Shown one piece after another: positions 17,746-26,583 of a stretch of DNA of 64,000 nucleotides. Position numbers and translations under genes: made by a program. The DNA is from Cryobacterium sp. Its GTDB lineage: Bacteria > Actinomycetota > Actinomycetes > Actinomycetales > Microbacteriaceae. Position 1 is the first letter of the stretch, and the number at the start of each line of letters is the position of its first letter. The notes beneath the pieces are model-generated. The model did no database searches, was not told the origin of the DNA, and worked only from the letters and a program-made list of their open reading frames with translations. Location: NCBI GenBank assembly GCA_019638935.1, contig JAHBSW010000005.1, positions 1 to 64,000 of the forward strand, written 5' to 3'.

Positions 17746-18843
17746 TCAGGCGGCTGTGTCCAGAACCACCACCGAGTCGGGGTTCATAACCGCGGTGACC
17801 GGCGTTCCCGCAGGGAACTCCTCCTTCGCCTGAGTGTCCGCCACCTCGAGAATCACGCCGTTCTCGAGCTGAACTCGGTACAGAACCGTGGTGCCCAGGA
17901 AACTGCCGACCTGTACGGTGCCAAGCCACCGATTGGGACCTGGCGTACCGCTGGCTCGCTCTAGAACCACGCTCTCCGGCCTGATTGCGACGATCACCTG
18001 ATCGCCCACGCCAGGAAGCTTGCCCTCCGAGGTCTTTCCGACCACCGATGAGCCATTGTCAAGTCCCACCTCCACGCCGTCCTTGACCTTGGCAGACACG
18101 GCACCGGGGAAGATGTTCGTCGCCCCCAGGAAGTCAGCCACGAACGGCGAGCTCGGCCCAAGATACATCGAGCGCGGAACATCCAACTGCACGATTCGCC
18201 CCTCGCGCATGATGGCAATCCGATCCGCAAGAGCCAAGGCCTCACGCTGATCGTGAGTCACGAAGATGCTGGTGACTCCGGCTTCACGCTGAATCGCCTT
18301 GAGCTCAAGCCGCAAGTGATCACGCAGCTTTGCATCGAGATTGCTCAACGGCTCATCCAGCAGGAGGACATTCGGCTGCATCACGAGGCTGCGCGCCAGC
18401 GCAACACGCTGCATCTGACCACCGCTGAGCTTGCTCGCGCCACGGCTACCCAGACCCGAAAGACCAACCAGGTCCAGGGTTTCGCCCACTCGACGACGCA
18501 ACTCGTCCTTGGGGACCCGTCGAATCTTCAACGAGTAGCCCACGTTCTGCTCCACGGTCATGTGCGGCCAGATCGCGTACGACTGGAACACCATCCCGAT
18601 GTTGCGTTTATTGGCCGGCACATGGAGACCTCGAGAAGCATCCGCCACGACCCTGCCACCCACCGTGATCCGACCTGATGCAGCCTGCTCGAGACCACCG
18701 ATGCATCGCATCGTCGTCGTCTTGCCACAACCGGACGGCCCCAGCAGCACCAAGAACTCACCATCATCGATAGTGAGATTCAGCTCCTTCACCGCGACCG
18801 CATCACCATATGCGATCGTCAAGTCCTCGATCTTAATGTCCAT
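17746..18843 (-). CDS. ABC transporter ATP-binding protein
   Basis: The 365-residue ATPase has Walker A (G-P-S-G-C-G-K-T-T), signature (L-S-G-G-Q-M-Q-R-V), Walker B (V-L-L-L-D-E-P-L-S-N-L-D) and H-loop (V-T-H-D-Q-R-E), followed by a TOBE domain after residue 280. This is the CUT1/Fe-polyamine type and fits the fused permease at 14015-15721. The ATG at 18843 has an AAAGGAG ribosome-binding site; an upstream ATG in frame lacks one. It is the last gene of the 21043-17746 operon, so the importer's parts are made from two convergent transcripts. Confidence 0.93.
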   Translation of the reverse strand: MDIKIEDLTIAYGDAVAVKELNLTIDDGEFLVLLGPSGCGKTTTMRCIGGLEQAASGRITVGGRVVADASRGLHVPANKRNIGMVFQSYAIWPHMTVEQNVGYSLKIRRVPKDELRRRVGETLDLVGLSGLGSRGASKLSGGQMQRVALARSLVMQPNVLLLDEPLSNLDAKLRDHLRLELKAIQREAGVTSIFVTHDQREALALADRIAIMREGRIVQLDVPRSMYLGPSSPFVADFLGATNIFPGAVSAKVKDGVEVGLDNGSSVVGKTSEGKLPGVGDQVIVAIRPESVVLERASGTPGPNRWLGTVQVGSFLGTTVLYRVQLENGVILEVADTQAKEEFPAGTPVTAVMNPDSVVVLDTAA

Positions 18844-18897
18844 CTGACAAACTCCTTTCCACGAACCCCGCGACCATTGCGACAACACACCTCCACA

Positions 18898-19650
18898 TCA
18901 AGGCATGTGAGTTCCTCCGTTGATGTTGAAAACCTGTCCCGTGATGAATGCCGCTGAGTCACTGCATAGGTACCCGCAGAGCGCGGCCACCTCATCTACC
19001 GTTCCTCTACGCTTCATGGGGATGAGTCGCGCACGCTCCTCATAGTGAGCCAGCACGGCCGCGCGATCGCCTTGACTGGTCCAACTGCCCTTCTCGGTGT
19101 CGATACCACCGGGCGAGATCGCGTTGGCAGTGATCCCCGACGTGGCGAACTCGGCTGCCACCGCCCTCGTCATCCCGATCACGCCCGCTTTCGCTGCGGA
19201 CACGCCGACACGGTTGGCGACCCCGGTCTGGCCGCTGATGCCGGCCATGTTGACGATCCGACCCCACCCCTGCTCGATCATTCCCGGCAGTAGCGCACGC
19301 GTGCACAGAAATGCGCCAGTAAGGGTGACATCGAGCACCTGTCGCCACTCGTCGACCGGCATCTCGAGAAGCGGGCGCTGAGAGCGAATGACGGCGTTGT
19401 TGATGAGGATCGAGACGGGGCCGTAACTGGCCAACGACACCGCCAGAGCACGTTCTGTGCCAGATTGGTCAGCGACATCGAGCAGGACGATCTCAGCGGA
19501 TCCTCTCGCGGCGAGAATCTCCTCACGAACAGACTCCAGGGGTTCACGTGTGCGTCCTGCGAGCAGAACCCTGTGCCCCTGACGTGCGAGCTCTAGAGCG
19601 AACCCGCGGCCGAGATTGCGCCCGGCACCCGTCACAAGAGCGTTCTTCAT
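18898..19650 (-). CDS. SDR-family protein lacking catalytic Ser and Tyr
   Basis: The 250-residue Rossmann protein has an intact cofactor motif (T-G-A-G-R-N-L-G-R-G, residues 7-16), the N-N-A motif (I-L-I-N-N-A-V) and the C-terminal F-I-T-G-Q-V-F-N-I-N-G-G of FabG-like short-chain dehydrogenases. The active site is altered. The usual Ser after R-I-V-N is Gly (N-M-A-G) and the usual Y-x-x-x-K reads V-S-A-A-K, so Tyr is Val while Lys remains. It may bind nucleotide without classical oxidoreductase chemistry. The start at 19650 follows AGGAAAGGA. It lies between the MmgE/PrpD and ABC ATPase genes. Confidence 0.85.
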   Translation of the reverse strand: MKNALVTGAGRNLGRGFALELARQGHRVLLAGRTREPLESVREEILAARGSAEIVLLDVADQSGTERALAVSLASYGPVSILINNAVIRSQRPLLEMPVDEWRQVLDVTLTGAFLCTRALLPGMIEQGWGRIVNMAGISGQTGVANRVGVSAAKAGVIGMTRAVAAEFATSGITANAISPGGIDTEKGSWTSQGDRAAVLAHYEERARLIPMKRRGTVDEVAALCGYLCSDSAAFITGQVFNINGGTHMP

Positions 19651-19678
19651 CACAGTCCTTTCCTCAACGGTATCGAGG

Positions 19679-21043
19679 TCATGCACCGACGGCGAGAAGG
19701 TCGGTGATCTCACGAACGCTCTGAACGGCACCATAGTCCCGTGATTGTTCGATAAGGGCGTCCGTGCGCTCGCTGCCGATCAGTCCCTCGACCAGATCGA
19801 TGGCCTTGTGCTCGACCTCCTCACGCGTCATGGGGTTGTCCGCGGTTCCCCGCACCGCCGTCACGTGCTCGCTGAAGATGCGTCCGTTCTGGTCAGTGAT
19901 CTCTGCAACTGCCTGACGCACAGGCTTCATCTCCTCATCACGGATCACGTCGACGACAGGACCCGGCGCTTCGTGACGCCAGCGCAGGAATCGTTCTCGG
20001 TCGTGCGCTGCCGCAAAGCTCACGTCGCGATCGTAGGCGGCAACATGAGCGAGGTACTGCAGGTTGATGTTCGGCATCTCCCGGTCATCAACCACTCGCG
20101 CGAGTGTGGCGGGAAGCCGCACGGAAGCGTTCGCGATCTGCTCAGGGCTGAGGTCTTCGCGGTGAATGATGGCCAGCAGTGCATCGAGCGGCGCCTGGAT
20201 GGGGGACCCGACGCAGTAGCGCTTGATGTTGGTCTGAATGATCGCGTAGTCCTCACCCAGGCCGTCGACCAGGGTTTCCGGTCGTGGATCACGACCAAAG
20301 GTCTCGAACAGGTTGTAGGTGCCATCCAGGACATTCCGGACCCCGGACCAGCCCTGAGCAACGAGCGTCGAGACCCACACACCCGTACTTGCCGGCATCC
20401 CGCCAAACACGTAAGCCTTCTCGATGTGCTCCACGTCGCGCGTCCAGCTTCGCATTCCCGAAGCCTCTTGCGCCGCGTAGGAGACCACATACGGAATGCG
20501 TTCTTCGGGGATGCCCAGGAGAGCGGCGGATGCGGCGGTCGCACCGAACAGTCCGCCCATGGCGTGCGTACTGTGACCCTGTAGTCGAAGCACCTCGTTG
20601 TCGCTCCAGAGGGCGCGGGTGATACGCGTTGCGATGTCGTAGCCGAGGGCGATAGCGGCAAGCAGCTCGTCGCCATTCCGTCTGGCCTTCTCGGCGGCAG
20701 CGAGCGCGGCGGGCACGATCGCACAACCCGGATGGGTGAGCGAAAGCTCGTGGGAGTCGTCGGTCTCGTCAGCATGAGCCGACATGCCATTGGCGAGCGC
20801 GGCGCGCATGACATCGCTACGAAGCGTCGACCCGATGACGCTTGCCTCGCTCGCGGGAGCGAGAGTTCTCACTAACTCGATGCCGGCTTCTCCTGGCTCC
20901 ATTCGCGATCCGGAGACCATAGCCGCGAGGGTGTCGAGTAGATGATGCGAGGTCTTCTCCACGACCGAATGGGGAAGGGGTGTCTTCAACGCGGTGGCAA
21001 TGTGCCGGGCAAGACGTTTTAGAACATCGTTGTCGTCTTGCAT
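19679..21043 (-). CDS. MmgE/PrpD-family protein
   Basis: This 454-residue protein matches the MmgE/PrpD family throughout: the N-terminal helical domain with H-H-L-L-D-T-L-A-A, the D-E-T-D-D-S-H-E segment near residue 90 and A-L-G-Y-D-I-A-T-R near residue 130. Characterised relatives are 2-methylcitrate dehydratase, cis-aconitate decarboxylase and iminodisuccinate epimerase, so a dehydratase, lyase or epimerase acting on a carboxylic acid is expected. It heads the minus-strand operon behind site B. No methylcitrate-cycle genes are nearby, so a role as PrpD itself is unlikely. Confidence 0.9.
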   Translation of the reverse strand: MQDDNDVLKRLARHIATALKTPLPHSVVEKTSHHLLDTLAAMVSGSRMEPGEAGIELVRTLAPASEASVIGSTLRSDVMRAALANGMSAHADETDDSHELSLTHPGCAIVPAALAAAEKARRNGDELLAAIALGYDIATRITRALWSDNEVLRLQGHSTHAMGGLFGATAASAALLGIPEERIPYVVSYAAQEASGMRSWTRDVEHIEKAYVFGGMPASTGVWVSTLVAQGWSGVRNVLDGTYNLFETFGRDPRPETLVDGLGEDYAIIQTNIKRYCVGSPIQAPLDALLAIIHREDLSPEQIANASVRLPATLARVVDDREMPNINLQYLAHVAAYDRDVSFAAAHDRERFLRWRHEAPGPVVDVIRDEEMKPVRQAVAEITDQNGRIFSEHVTAVRGTADNPMTREEVEHKAIDLVEGLIGSERTDALIEQSRDYGAVQSVREITDLLAVGA

Positions 21044-21103
21044 CAGTCGAACCTCCGCTGGTCGCTACTGGAATCGCTGTGCTCGCGCACGGCCATACTC
21101 TGC

Positions 21104-21122
21104 ATTATAGACTATATATAAT
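21104..21122. promoter_or_regulatory. AT-rich palindromic site, putative GntR operator (site B)
   Basis: The core TATAG-A-CTATA is an inverted repeat inside an AT-rich run. It lies 61 nt upstream of the MmgE/PrpD gene and 241 nt upstream of the divergent GntR gene. On the minus strand it shares ATATAGTCT with site A and ATTATATATAGT with site C. It could control both directions, including the regulator's own gene. Apart from this site the 319-nt gap (21044-21362) holds nothing I recognise. Confidence 0.6.
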
Positions 21123-21362
21123 ATCAATCAGAGCGCGCTTAGGCGATCCGCTCTTGGCGAGCCTGCGCTGTCTGGGACTTTTGATCAAAGTTCGGCGTAG
21201 TTTGTATAGGATGTGCAATGTCGGGCGAGCTGAATCTAGGATCACTCGATATTTCCGGACACGGAAGACACTGACGTTGCACCTGAGAGGTCTTGGTGCC
21301 TCGAACCGCCCAGGTGAACGAGGCGTCGTCGGCCATACCGCAGTCGAGAAGGAGGACCTACG

Positions 21363-22088
21363 GTGAGCATGTACCCACGGGAACAGCTGAACGATGGTCC
21401 CCTCAGCAAGACCGAGTATGTGCTCGAGAGACTACGCAACGATATCGCAGCCGGAACCTTCCTCCCCGGACACCAGTTGCGTCAGCACGATGTCGCGCAG
21501 GCCTACGGCGTAAGCCCCACTCCGGTGCGAGAAGCACTGCGCCTCTTGGCCTCAGACGGGCTCGTCGTCTACGCGAGACACAAAGGGGCGACGGTGCTCG
21601 GCCTGACCCCCTCGGAACTGAGCGATCTCTACTCGCTCCGCATCGCCATGGAGGGACTCGCCGTCGAGGTCGCAGCGGGGCGCCTCACCGCTGAAGACAT
21701 CGACCGACTGCGTGCCATAAATGTCACCCTCCATGAGAACAGGCACTCGTGGGAGCCGGCAGCGCTCTCCGCACTTAATCGCGACTTCCATTTCGGCATC
21801 TACCTGGCGAGTTCACCGATCATCTCTTCTCAGATCAAGCATGTCTGGAGCGCTACACCCCCCTTCGGTCGCGTCTGGGGCGACGCCGATCAGGCAGATC
21901 GGCTCGTCGAGGAGCATGACCGCATCATCGACGCACTCGCAACCCGCGACGGAGTCCTCGCACGACAAGTGATGGAGCAGCACATCAGGGGTTCAGCTCA
22001 CTTCCGGGAGAAGATGATCAGCAGCGCACGACTCGCCACCGGCGACCGCAGCCTCGGCCTCGACGGTGACCCCACGATCCTCGCCTAG
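21363..22088 (+). CDS. GntR-family regulator with FCD domain
   Basis: The 241-residue protein has a GntR winged HTH (residues 15-80, with V-S-P-T-P-V-R-E-A-L-R-L-L) and an FCD ligand-binding domain whose metal-coordinating pattern is seen in L-N-R-D-F-H near residue 140 and E-H-x-x-I-x-x-A near 182. FCD regulators usually sense an acid or a pathway intermediate and release DNA on binding. It starts at GTG (GAAGGAGGACCTACG before it) and is followed six nt later by the MFS gene. It is the likely regulator of the whole 13.9-28.6 kb island. Confidence 0.92.
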   Translation: MSMYPREQLNDGPLSKTEYVLERLRNDIAAGTFLPGHQLRQHDVAQAYGVSPTPVREALRLLASDGLVVYARHKGATVLGLTPSELSDLYSLRIAMEGLAVEVAAGRLTAEDIDRLRAINVTLHENRHSWEPAALSALNRDFHFGIYLASSPIISSQIKHVWSATPPFGRVWGDADQADRLVEEHDRIIDALATRDGVLARQVMEQHIRGSAHFREKMISSARLATGDRSLGLDGDPTILA

Positions 22089-22094
22089 GCTCAC

Positions 22095-23294
22095 GTGCAC
22101 ACTAACCGCTCCGCTCGCTGGCTCCTGCCGGCGCTGATTGTAGGACTCACCGGTCAAGCCGCAATCTTCGGCCTTCGACCCATCATGAGCTATCGAGCGA
22201 TCGACCTGGGAGCCGGTGCCCTCGAGCTCGGAATACTCGCCGCAAGCTTTGCGCTAGTGCCCGTGTTCCTCGCGATGCCGCTTGGCAGGCACATCGACCG
22301 CCGTGGCGGCCGAAACGCTGCCATCATCGGAAGCGCGATCTGTTTCATAGGCACCGGGCTGCTTCTCTTCTCAGACTCGCTTTTCGTTCTGATCATGCTC
22401 AACGCGGTAATCGGCTCGTCCCAGCTCGCCATGACCCTTTCTACGCAGTGGCTCATAGGATCCTCCTCCGCCTCGCAGTCGCGGAATCGCTCCTTTGCCC
22501 AGTTCTCCCTAGCGACCTCCATCGGACACATTGTCGGACCCGCGCTGGCCACATCCATCGGTGCTGGAGCCGAGAGCCTCGCGCTCAACTTTTATGTAGG
22601 AGCGTTCCTCTTCTGCACGATCTGTCATCTCATCGCGTGTCTCGCGACGTTCTTCTTTCCGGCCACCACCACCCAGTCCAGCGCTGATCGCAGCAAGCTC
22701 CATTCGCTTCGCGAGATCATCGCCGTTCCCGGCATGAAGACCTCAAGCTTCGCAAGTCTCATCACCCTGGCCACGCTTGATCTGTTCATGGTCTACCTGC
22801 CGCTGTGGGCCGTAGACAAGGGAGTTTCCGAGGTCGTTGTCGGTGGACTGCTGGCGCTGCGCGGGGCCGGGAGTCTGGTGAGTCGCACCTTCCTGCCCTT
22901 GCTCTTGAAACACCGAAGCCACGCCTTCGTCGCCGCCATCTCCACTCTCGTCTCGGCGCTTGCCGTCGGTGCACTTGCGTTCGCAGACCTGTGGATTGCG
23001 ACCGCGGCGTCGCTGTCGCTGGGTCTCGCGCTGGGGATCATGCAGCCGCTCACCATGGCCTGGGTGGTGAACCTCGCGCCGCCGGGCACAATTGCTGCGG
23101 CTCTCTCCATTCGCCTTCTCGGGAACCGCGCGGGTCAGATTCTGATACCGCTGGGCGTGGCTCCACTCGGGACTGTGATGGCGCGACCGGCCGACCTGGT
23201 GTTTCTGATCTCGGGCGCGCTACTGCTAGCGAGTTCTGCGGCCTCCGGCTATCTAGCGCGCACAGCGCCGCCTTCAGGCAAAGATTATATATAG
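22095..23294 (+). CDS. MFS transporter
   Basis: A 399-residue protein with about twelve hydrophobic helices and the MFS motif A after helix 2 (G-R-H-I-D-R-R-G-G-R-N). It is probably a cytoplasmic-membrane antiporter or symporter. Its place directly after the GntR gene and before the CoA-dependent degradation genes suggests uptake or efflux of the pathway substrate or an intermediate. The substrate is unknown. Its GTG start is six nt past the regulator's stop. Confidence 0.9.
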   Translation: MHTNRSARWLLPALIVGLTGQAAIFGLRPIMSYRAIDLGAGALELGILAASFALVPVFLAMPLGRHIDRRGGRNAAIIGSAICFIGTGLLLFSDSLFVLIMLNAVIGSSQLAMTLSTQWLIGSSSASQSRNRSFAQFSLATSIGHIVGPALATSIGAGAESLALNFYVGAFLFCTICHLIACLATFFFPATTTQSSADRSKLHSLREIIAVPGMKTSSFASLITLATLDLFMVYLPLWAVDKGVSEVVVGGLLALRGAGSLVSRTFLPLLLKHRSHAFVAAISTLVSALAVGALAFADLWIATAASLSLGLALGIMQPLTMAWVVNLAPPGTIAAALSIRLLGNRAGQILIPLGVAPLGTVMARPADLVFLISGALLLASSAASGYLARTAPPSGKDYI

Positions 23295-23311
23295 TATGTG
23301 ATAGTATGCAG
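23284..23311. promoter_or_regulatory. AT-rich site, putative GntR operator (site C)
   Basis: The segment starts ATTATATATAGT, identical over 12 nt to the minus strand of site B, and contains a direct repeat TAGTATG-TGA-TAGTATG. It overlaps the last codons of the MFS gene and ends 14 nt before the acyl-CoA dehydrogenase start. It may mark a second, internal promoter for the degradation genes. Confidence 0.55.
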
Positions 23312-23324
23312 CAGAGGAGGAACA

Positions 23325-24491
23325 GTGCACTTTGACCTGACTCCGGAACAACAGGCGTTCCAGGAATCCGTCCGCAGCTTCGCCCGCGCGAAGCTTGCCC
23401 CCAACGCGTTGAACCGGGCCCACCAGCGAGAGTTCCCCTGGGGCGAACTGAAGATGATGGCAGACGTCGGCCTTCTCGGGCTCACCCTCCCCGAATCCGT
23501 CGGTGGCCAAGGGGCTGGCCTCATGGAAGCCGTGCTCGCCATCCAAGCCGTCGCCGAAAGCTGCCCTCGGAGCGCCGACCTCGTTCAGGCAGGCAACTTC
23601 GGTGCCATTCGCACCTTTGCCGAGTACGCGCCGGAGGCGCTGCGAAACAAGCATCTCCCCGCGATACTCGCTGGCGAGAAAATCATGAGCGTAGCCATGA
23701 GCGAACCGGACGCGGGAAGTGCGGTGACGGAACTCCGCACGAGCGCCACGGAGCGCGGCGAGCACTATGTACTCAATGGCACCAAGATATTCTCGACCAA
23801 CAGCCCAGAGGCCGATGCCTTCCTCGTTTACGTACGCTTCGACGAGGGAGTCTCCGGCATCGGATCGATCCTTGTGGAACGTGACACACCAGGCCTCACC
23901 GTCGGCAGTCCTTCTGAATTCATGAACGGTGAGTCGTGGTGCCCCCTGTATTTCGACGACTGTGAGGTGCCCGCCGAGAACCTGATCCTCGGTCACGGCG
24001 GGTTCAAGAAACAGATCTCGGGATTCAACGTGGAGCGACTCGGAAACGCCAGCCGGTCGATCGCCGTGGGTCGATTCGCCTTCGAACTTGCCAAGGAGTA
24101 CGTCGCAACGCGCGCTCAATTCGGTCGACCCTTGATGGAATTCCAAGGTCTCCAGTGGGGATTCGCGGACATGCACCTGATGCTCGAATCCGCGCAGCTG
24201 CTGCTCATGCGTGCCGTCGAACGCGCCGAAGGCGGCATCCCGGGTGCAGATGACACCGCTCTCGCCAAGCTCGCCGCAAACCAAGCCGGTTTCGAGGTAG
24301 CCAACAAGGCGCTGCAGATGATGGGCGGCACCGGATTCTCAAAGGAATCACTCGCAGAGTACTGTTTCCGGCGCACTCGAGGCTGGCAGATTGCCGGGGG
24401 CTCGACCGAGATCCTCAAGAACCGAATCGCGGAAGGCATCTTCGATCGTCGGTTCGACCAGCGCCCACCCCGCCCTCAGCAAGGAAACTGA
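23325..24491 (+). CDS. Acyl-CoA dehydrogenase family protein
   Basis: The 388-residue FAD enzyme has the ACAD signatures A-M-S-E-P-D-A-G-S-A near residue 127 and Q-M-M-G-G-T-G-F near residue 330. It should make the alpha,beta-double bond in an acyl-CoA, passing electrons to ETF. The position where straight-chain enzymes have the catalytic Glu (YEGT) reads A-G-G-S. A Glu in F-N-V-E-R-L-G-N-A near residue 233 fits the base of isovaleryl-CoA-type enzymes, hinting at a branched or unusual acyl group. The GTG start follows AGAGGAGG by four nt. Confidence 0.92.
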   Translation: MHFDLTPEQQAFQESVRSFARAKLAPNALNRAHQREFPWGELKMMADVGLLGLTLPESVGGQGAGLMEAVLAIQAVAESCPRSADLVQAGNFGAIRTFAEYAPEALRNKHLPAILAGEKIMSVAMSEPDAGSAVTELRTSATERGEHYVLNGTKIFSTNSPEADAFLVYVRFDEGVSGIGSILVERDTPGLTVGSPSEFMNGESWCPLYFDDCEVPAENLILGHGGFKKQISGFNVERLGNASRSIAVGRFAFELAKEYVATRAQFGRPLMEFQGLQWGFADMHLMLESAQLLLMRAVERAEGGIPGADDTALAKLAANQAGFEVANKALQMMGGTGFSKESLAEYCFRRTRGWQIAGGSTEILKNRIAEGIFDRRFDQRPPRPQQGN

Positions 24492-24492
24492 C

Positions 24493-26583
24493 GTGACCGG
24501 ACTTCGAAGCGCGCTTTTCAACCCGAAGAGCGTGGCGCTCTTCGGCGCGTCGGACAATCTGGCGAAGACGAGCGCCAGACCCCTCAGCTACCTTCGGCGA
24601 AATGGGTGGAAGGGGCAGGTCTACCCGATCAACCCCTTTCGCACAACGGTGCTCGGCGAACCGTGCTGGCCCAGCCTCGAGGCACTGCCCGAAGTGCCCG
24701 ACCACGTCTACGTCGTTATGAATTCCGAACCGGCGCTCGACGCCATCCGGGAATGCGTGAGGCTCGGCGTGCCCGTGGTCTCCGTTCTCGCCAACGGATT
24801 CAACGCGTCCTCCGACGAAGGCGCGCGCCGGGTGCAGGCCGTGAAAGACACCCTTGCCGGATCGTCGACTCGACTTCTCGGGCCGAGCAGCCTCGGCATC
24901 GCCAACCCTCACGTCAACTTCTGCCTTACCGGCAACGCGGTCTTCGCCGAAGACGCAGGAACTCCGGGAGGGGTATTCGTGGCGTCGCAATCCGGAAGCC
25001 TCATCGGAGCGCTCCTCTCACGCGGCCGTGAGAGCGGAGTTGGGTTCGCCGGACTCGTTTCCACCGGCAACGAGATCGACCTCACCCTCGGTGAGATCTG
25101 TCAGCTCACGCTTGACGACCCATCCGTCACGAGCTACGCACTGTTCCTGGAAAGCATGGTTGGTGCCGAGAGCCTCCAGCGATTCGCGCAGCTGGCCGCC
25201 GAGGCGGGTCGCTCGGTTCTCGTCTACAAGCTCGGCCGCTCAGAAGCCGCTGCCCGCCTATCCGTCGGTCACACCGGTGCCGTCGCCGGTGATGACGCTG
25301 CTGCCAGTGCGTTCTTCCGAGAGTATGGGATGGGAAGAACCACGAACCTAGACGCCCTCCTCGACGGGCAACACCTCGGCCAGAGGCTCCTCGCACGCCC
25401 AAGCGTGGCACCACCGCGCGTCATCGTTGTCACGACCACCGGAGGCGGAGGCGCCATGGTCGTCGATCAGCTCGGGTTGCAAAAGAAAGTCGCACTCACA
25501 GCGCCGAGCGAAACACTGCGCGCGCGACTCGCTGAAGCGGGAATCCGCGGCGACTCCAACGCGCTTGTCGATCTCGAACTGAGCGGTGCCAACCACGACA
25601 CAGTCAGCACCGCCCTTCGACTCCTCTCGGACTCGGAAGAGTTCGACGTCATCGTTGCAGTAGCTGGTTCCTCTGCCCGGAATCACCCAGAGCTCGTCGT
25701 AGCACCGATCGCGGAAAGCGCCAGCTTCGGCACTCCTATCGCTGCGTTCGTTGCACCACACGCGCCAGAAGCCCACAAGCTCCTGCAGCAAGCCGGGATC
25801 TCAGCGTTCCGCAGCCCCGAAGCATGCGCGGACGCCATCCATGCCGCAACCTCGCGATGGTTCACTGCGCAAAGCGACAGGCCCACCGGAACGATCGCGC
25901 CCCACCAGATAGCCCTCAACGAGGTCGAGAGCTATCGCATCATCGAGCGAACCGGAATCTCCATCGCCGAGTACGTGCTGTTTGCCCCCGAGGCGGTGAT
26001 CGCGGATCCCGGATTGGATGGCCCGTTCGTCGTCAAAGCGATCTCCCGCAATCTTCCCCACAAATCTGAAGCCGGTGGCGTGATCGTCGGAATCAAGGAC
26101 TGGCGAGACCTCGACGAGGCACGAACCGGCATCCTGAGATCCATTGCTGACTACTCTCCTGACGTCGCCGTCGAGGGCGTCCTCGTGCAGCGCATGGTTG
26201 ACGGCCTCTTCGAGGTGCTGCTGGGGTATCGGGTCGACCCCGACGTAGGCCCGATCGTTGCGGTCGGTGTCGGTGGGATCGCCACAGAGCTCTTCGCCGA
26301 AGCGACAGTCGCCCTTGCCCCGGTCGATGAGAAGACCGCAAGGCGCCTTGTCGACGAGATAAAGAGCTTCGATCTCTTCCGCGGCTACCGCTCGCGTCCA
26401 CGAGGCGATGTGGAGGCCCTCGTCAAAGCGATCGTCTCCCTCTCCAATCTCGCCGTCACAGCGCCCGAGGTCATCGAAGCCGAGATCAACCCGCTCTTCG
26501 TACTCGGCGAAGGGCTCGGTGTCAGCGCGGTGGACTCCTTCGTCTCAGTGGGCACCCAGCAGATCGATGACGCGGATGACTGA
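24493..26583 (+). CDS. ADP-forming acyl-CoA synthetase, fused subunits
   Basis: The 696-residue protein has an N-terminal CoA-binding domain (V-A-L-F-G-A-S, residues 14-20), a succinyl-CoA-ligase-like domain with the phosphorylated His in V-G-H-T-G-A-V (His260), and a C-terminal ATP-grasp domain (about residues 475-690, F-V-V-K-A-I-S and E-I-N-P-L-F). It should convert a carboxylic acid, ATP and CoA to acyl-CoA, ADP and phosphate. Acting with the neighbouring dehydrogenase and hydratase, it probably activates the pathway acid. The GTG start lies two nt after the previous stop and has an AAGGAAAC site. Confidence 0.92.
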   Translation: MTGLRSALFNPKSVALFGASDNLAKTSARPLSYLRRNGWKGQVYPINPFRTTVLGEPCWPSLEALPEVPDHVYVVMNSEPALDAIRECVRLGVPVVSVLANGFNASSDEGARRVQAVKDTLAGSSTRLLGPSSLGIANPHVNFCLTGNAVFAEDAGTPGGVFVASQSGSLIGALLSRGRESGVGFAGLVSTGNEIDLTLGEICQLTLDDPSVTSYALFLESMVGAESLQRFAQLAAEAGRSVLVYKLGRSEAAARLSVGHTGAVAGDDAAASAFFREYGMGRTTNLDALLDGQHLGQRLLARPSVAPPRVIVVTTTGGGGAMVVDQLGLQKKVALTAPSETLRARLAEAGIRGDSNALVDLELSGANHDTVSTALRLLSDSEEFDVIVAVAGSSARNHPELVVAPIAESASFGTPIAAFVAPHAPEAHKLLQQAGISAFRSPEACADAIHAATSRWFTAQSDRPTGTIAPHQIALNEVESYRIIERTGISIAEYVLFAPEAVIADPGLDGPFVVKAISRNLPHKSEAGGVIVGIKDWRDLDEARTGILRSIADYSPDVAVEGVLVQRMVDGLFEVLLGYRVDPDVGPIVAVGVGGIATELFAEATVALAPVDEKTARRLVDEIKSFDLFRGYRSRPRGDVEALVKAIVSLSNLAVTAPEVIEAEINPLFVLGEGLGVSAVDSFVSVGTQQIDDADD

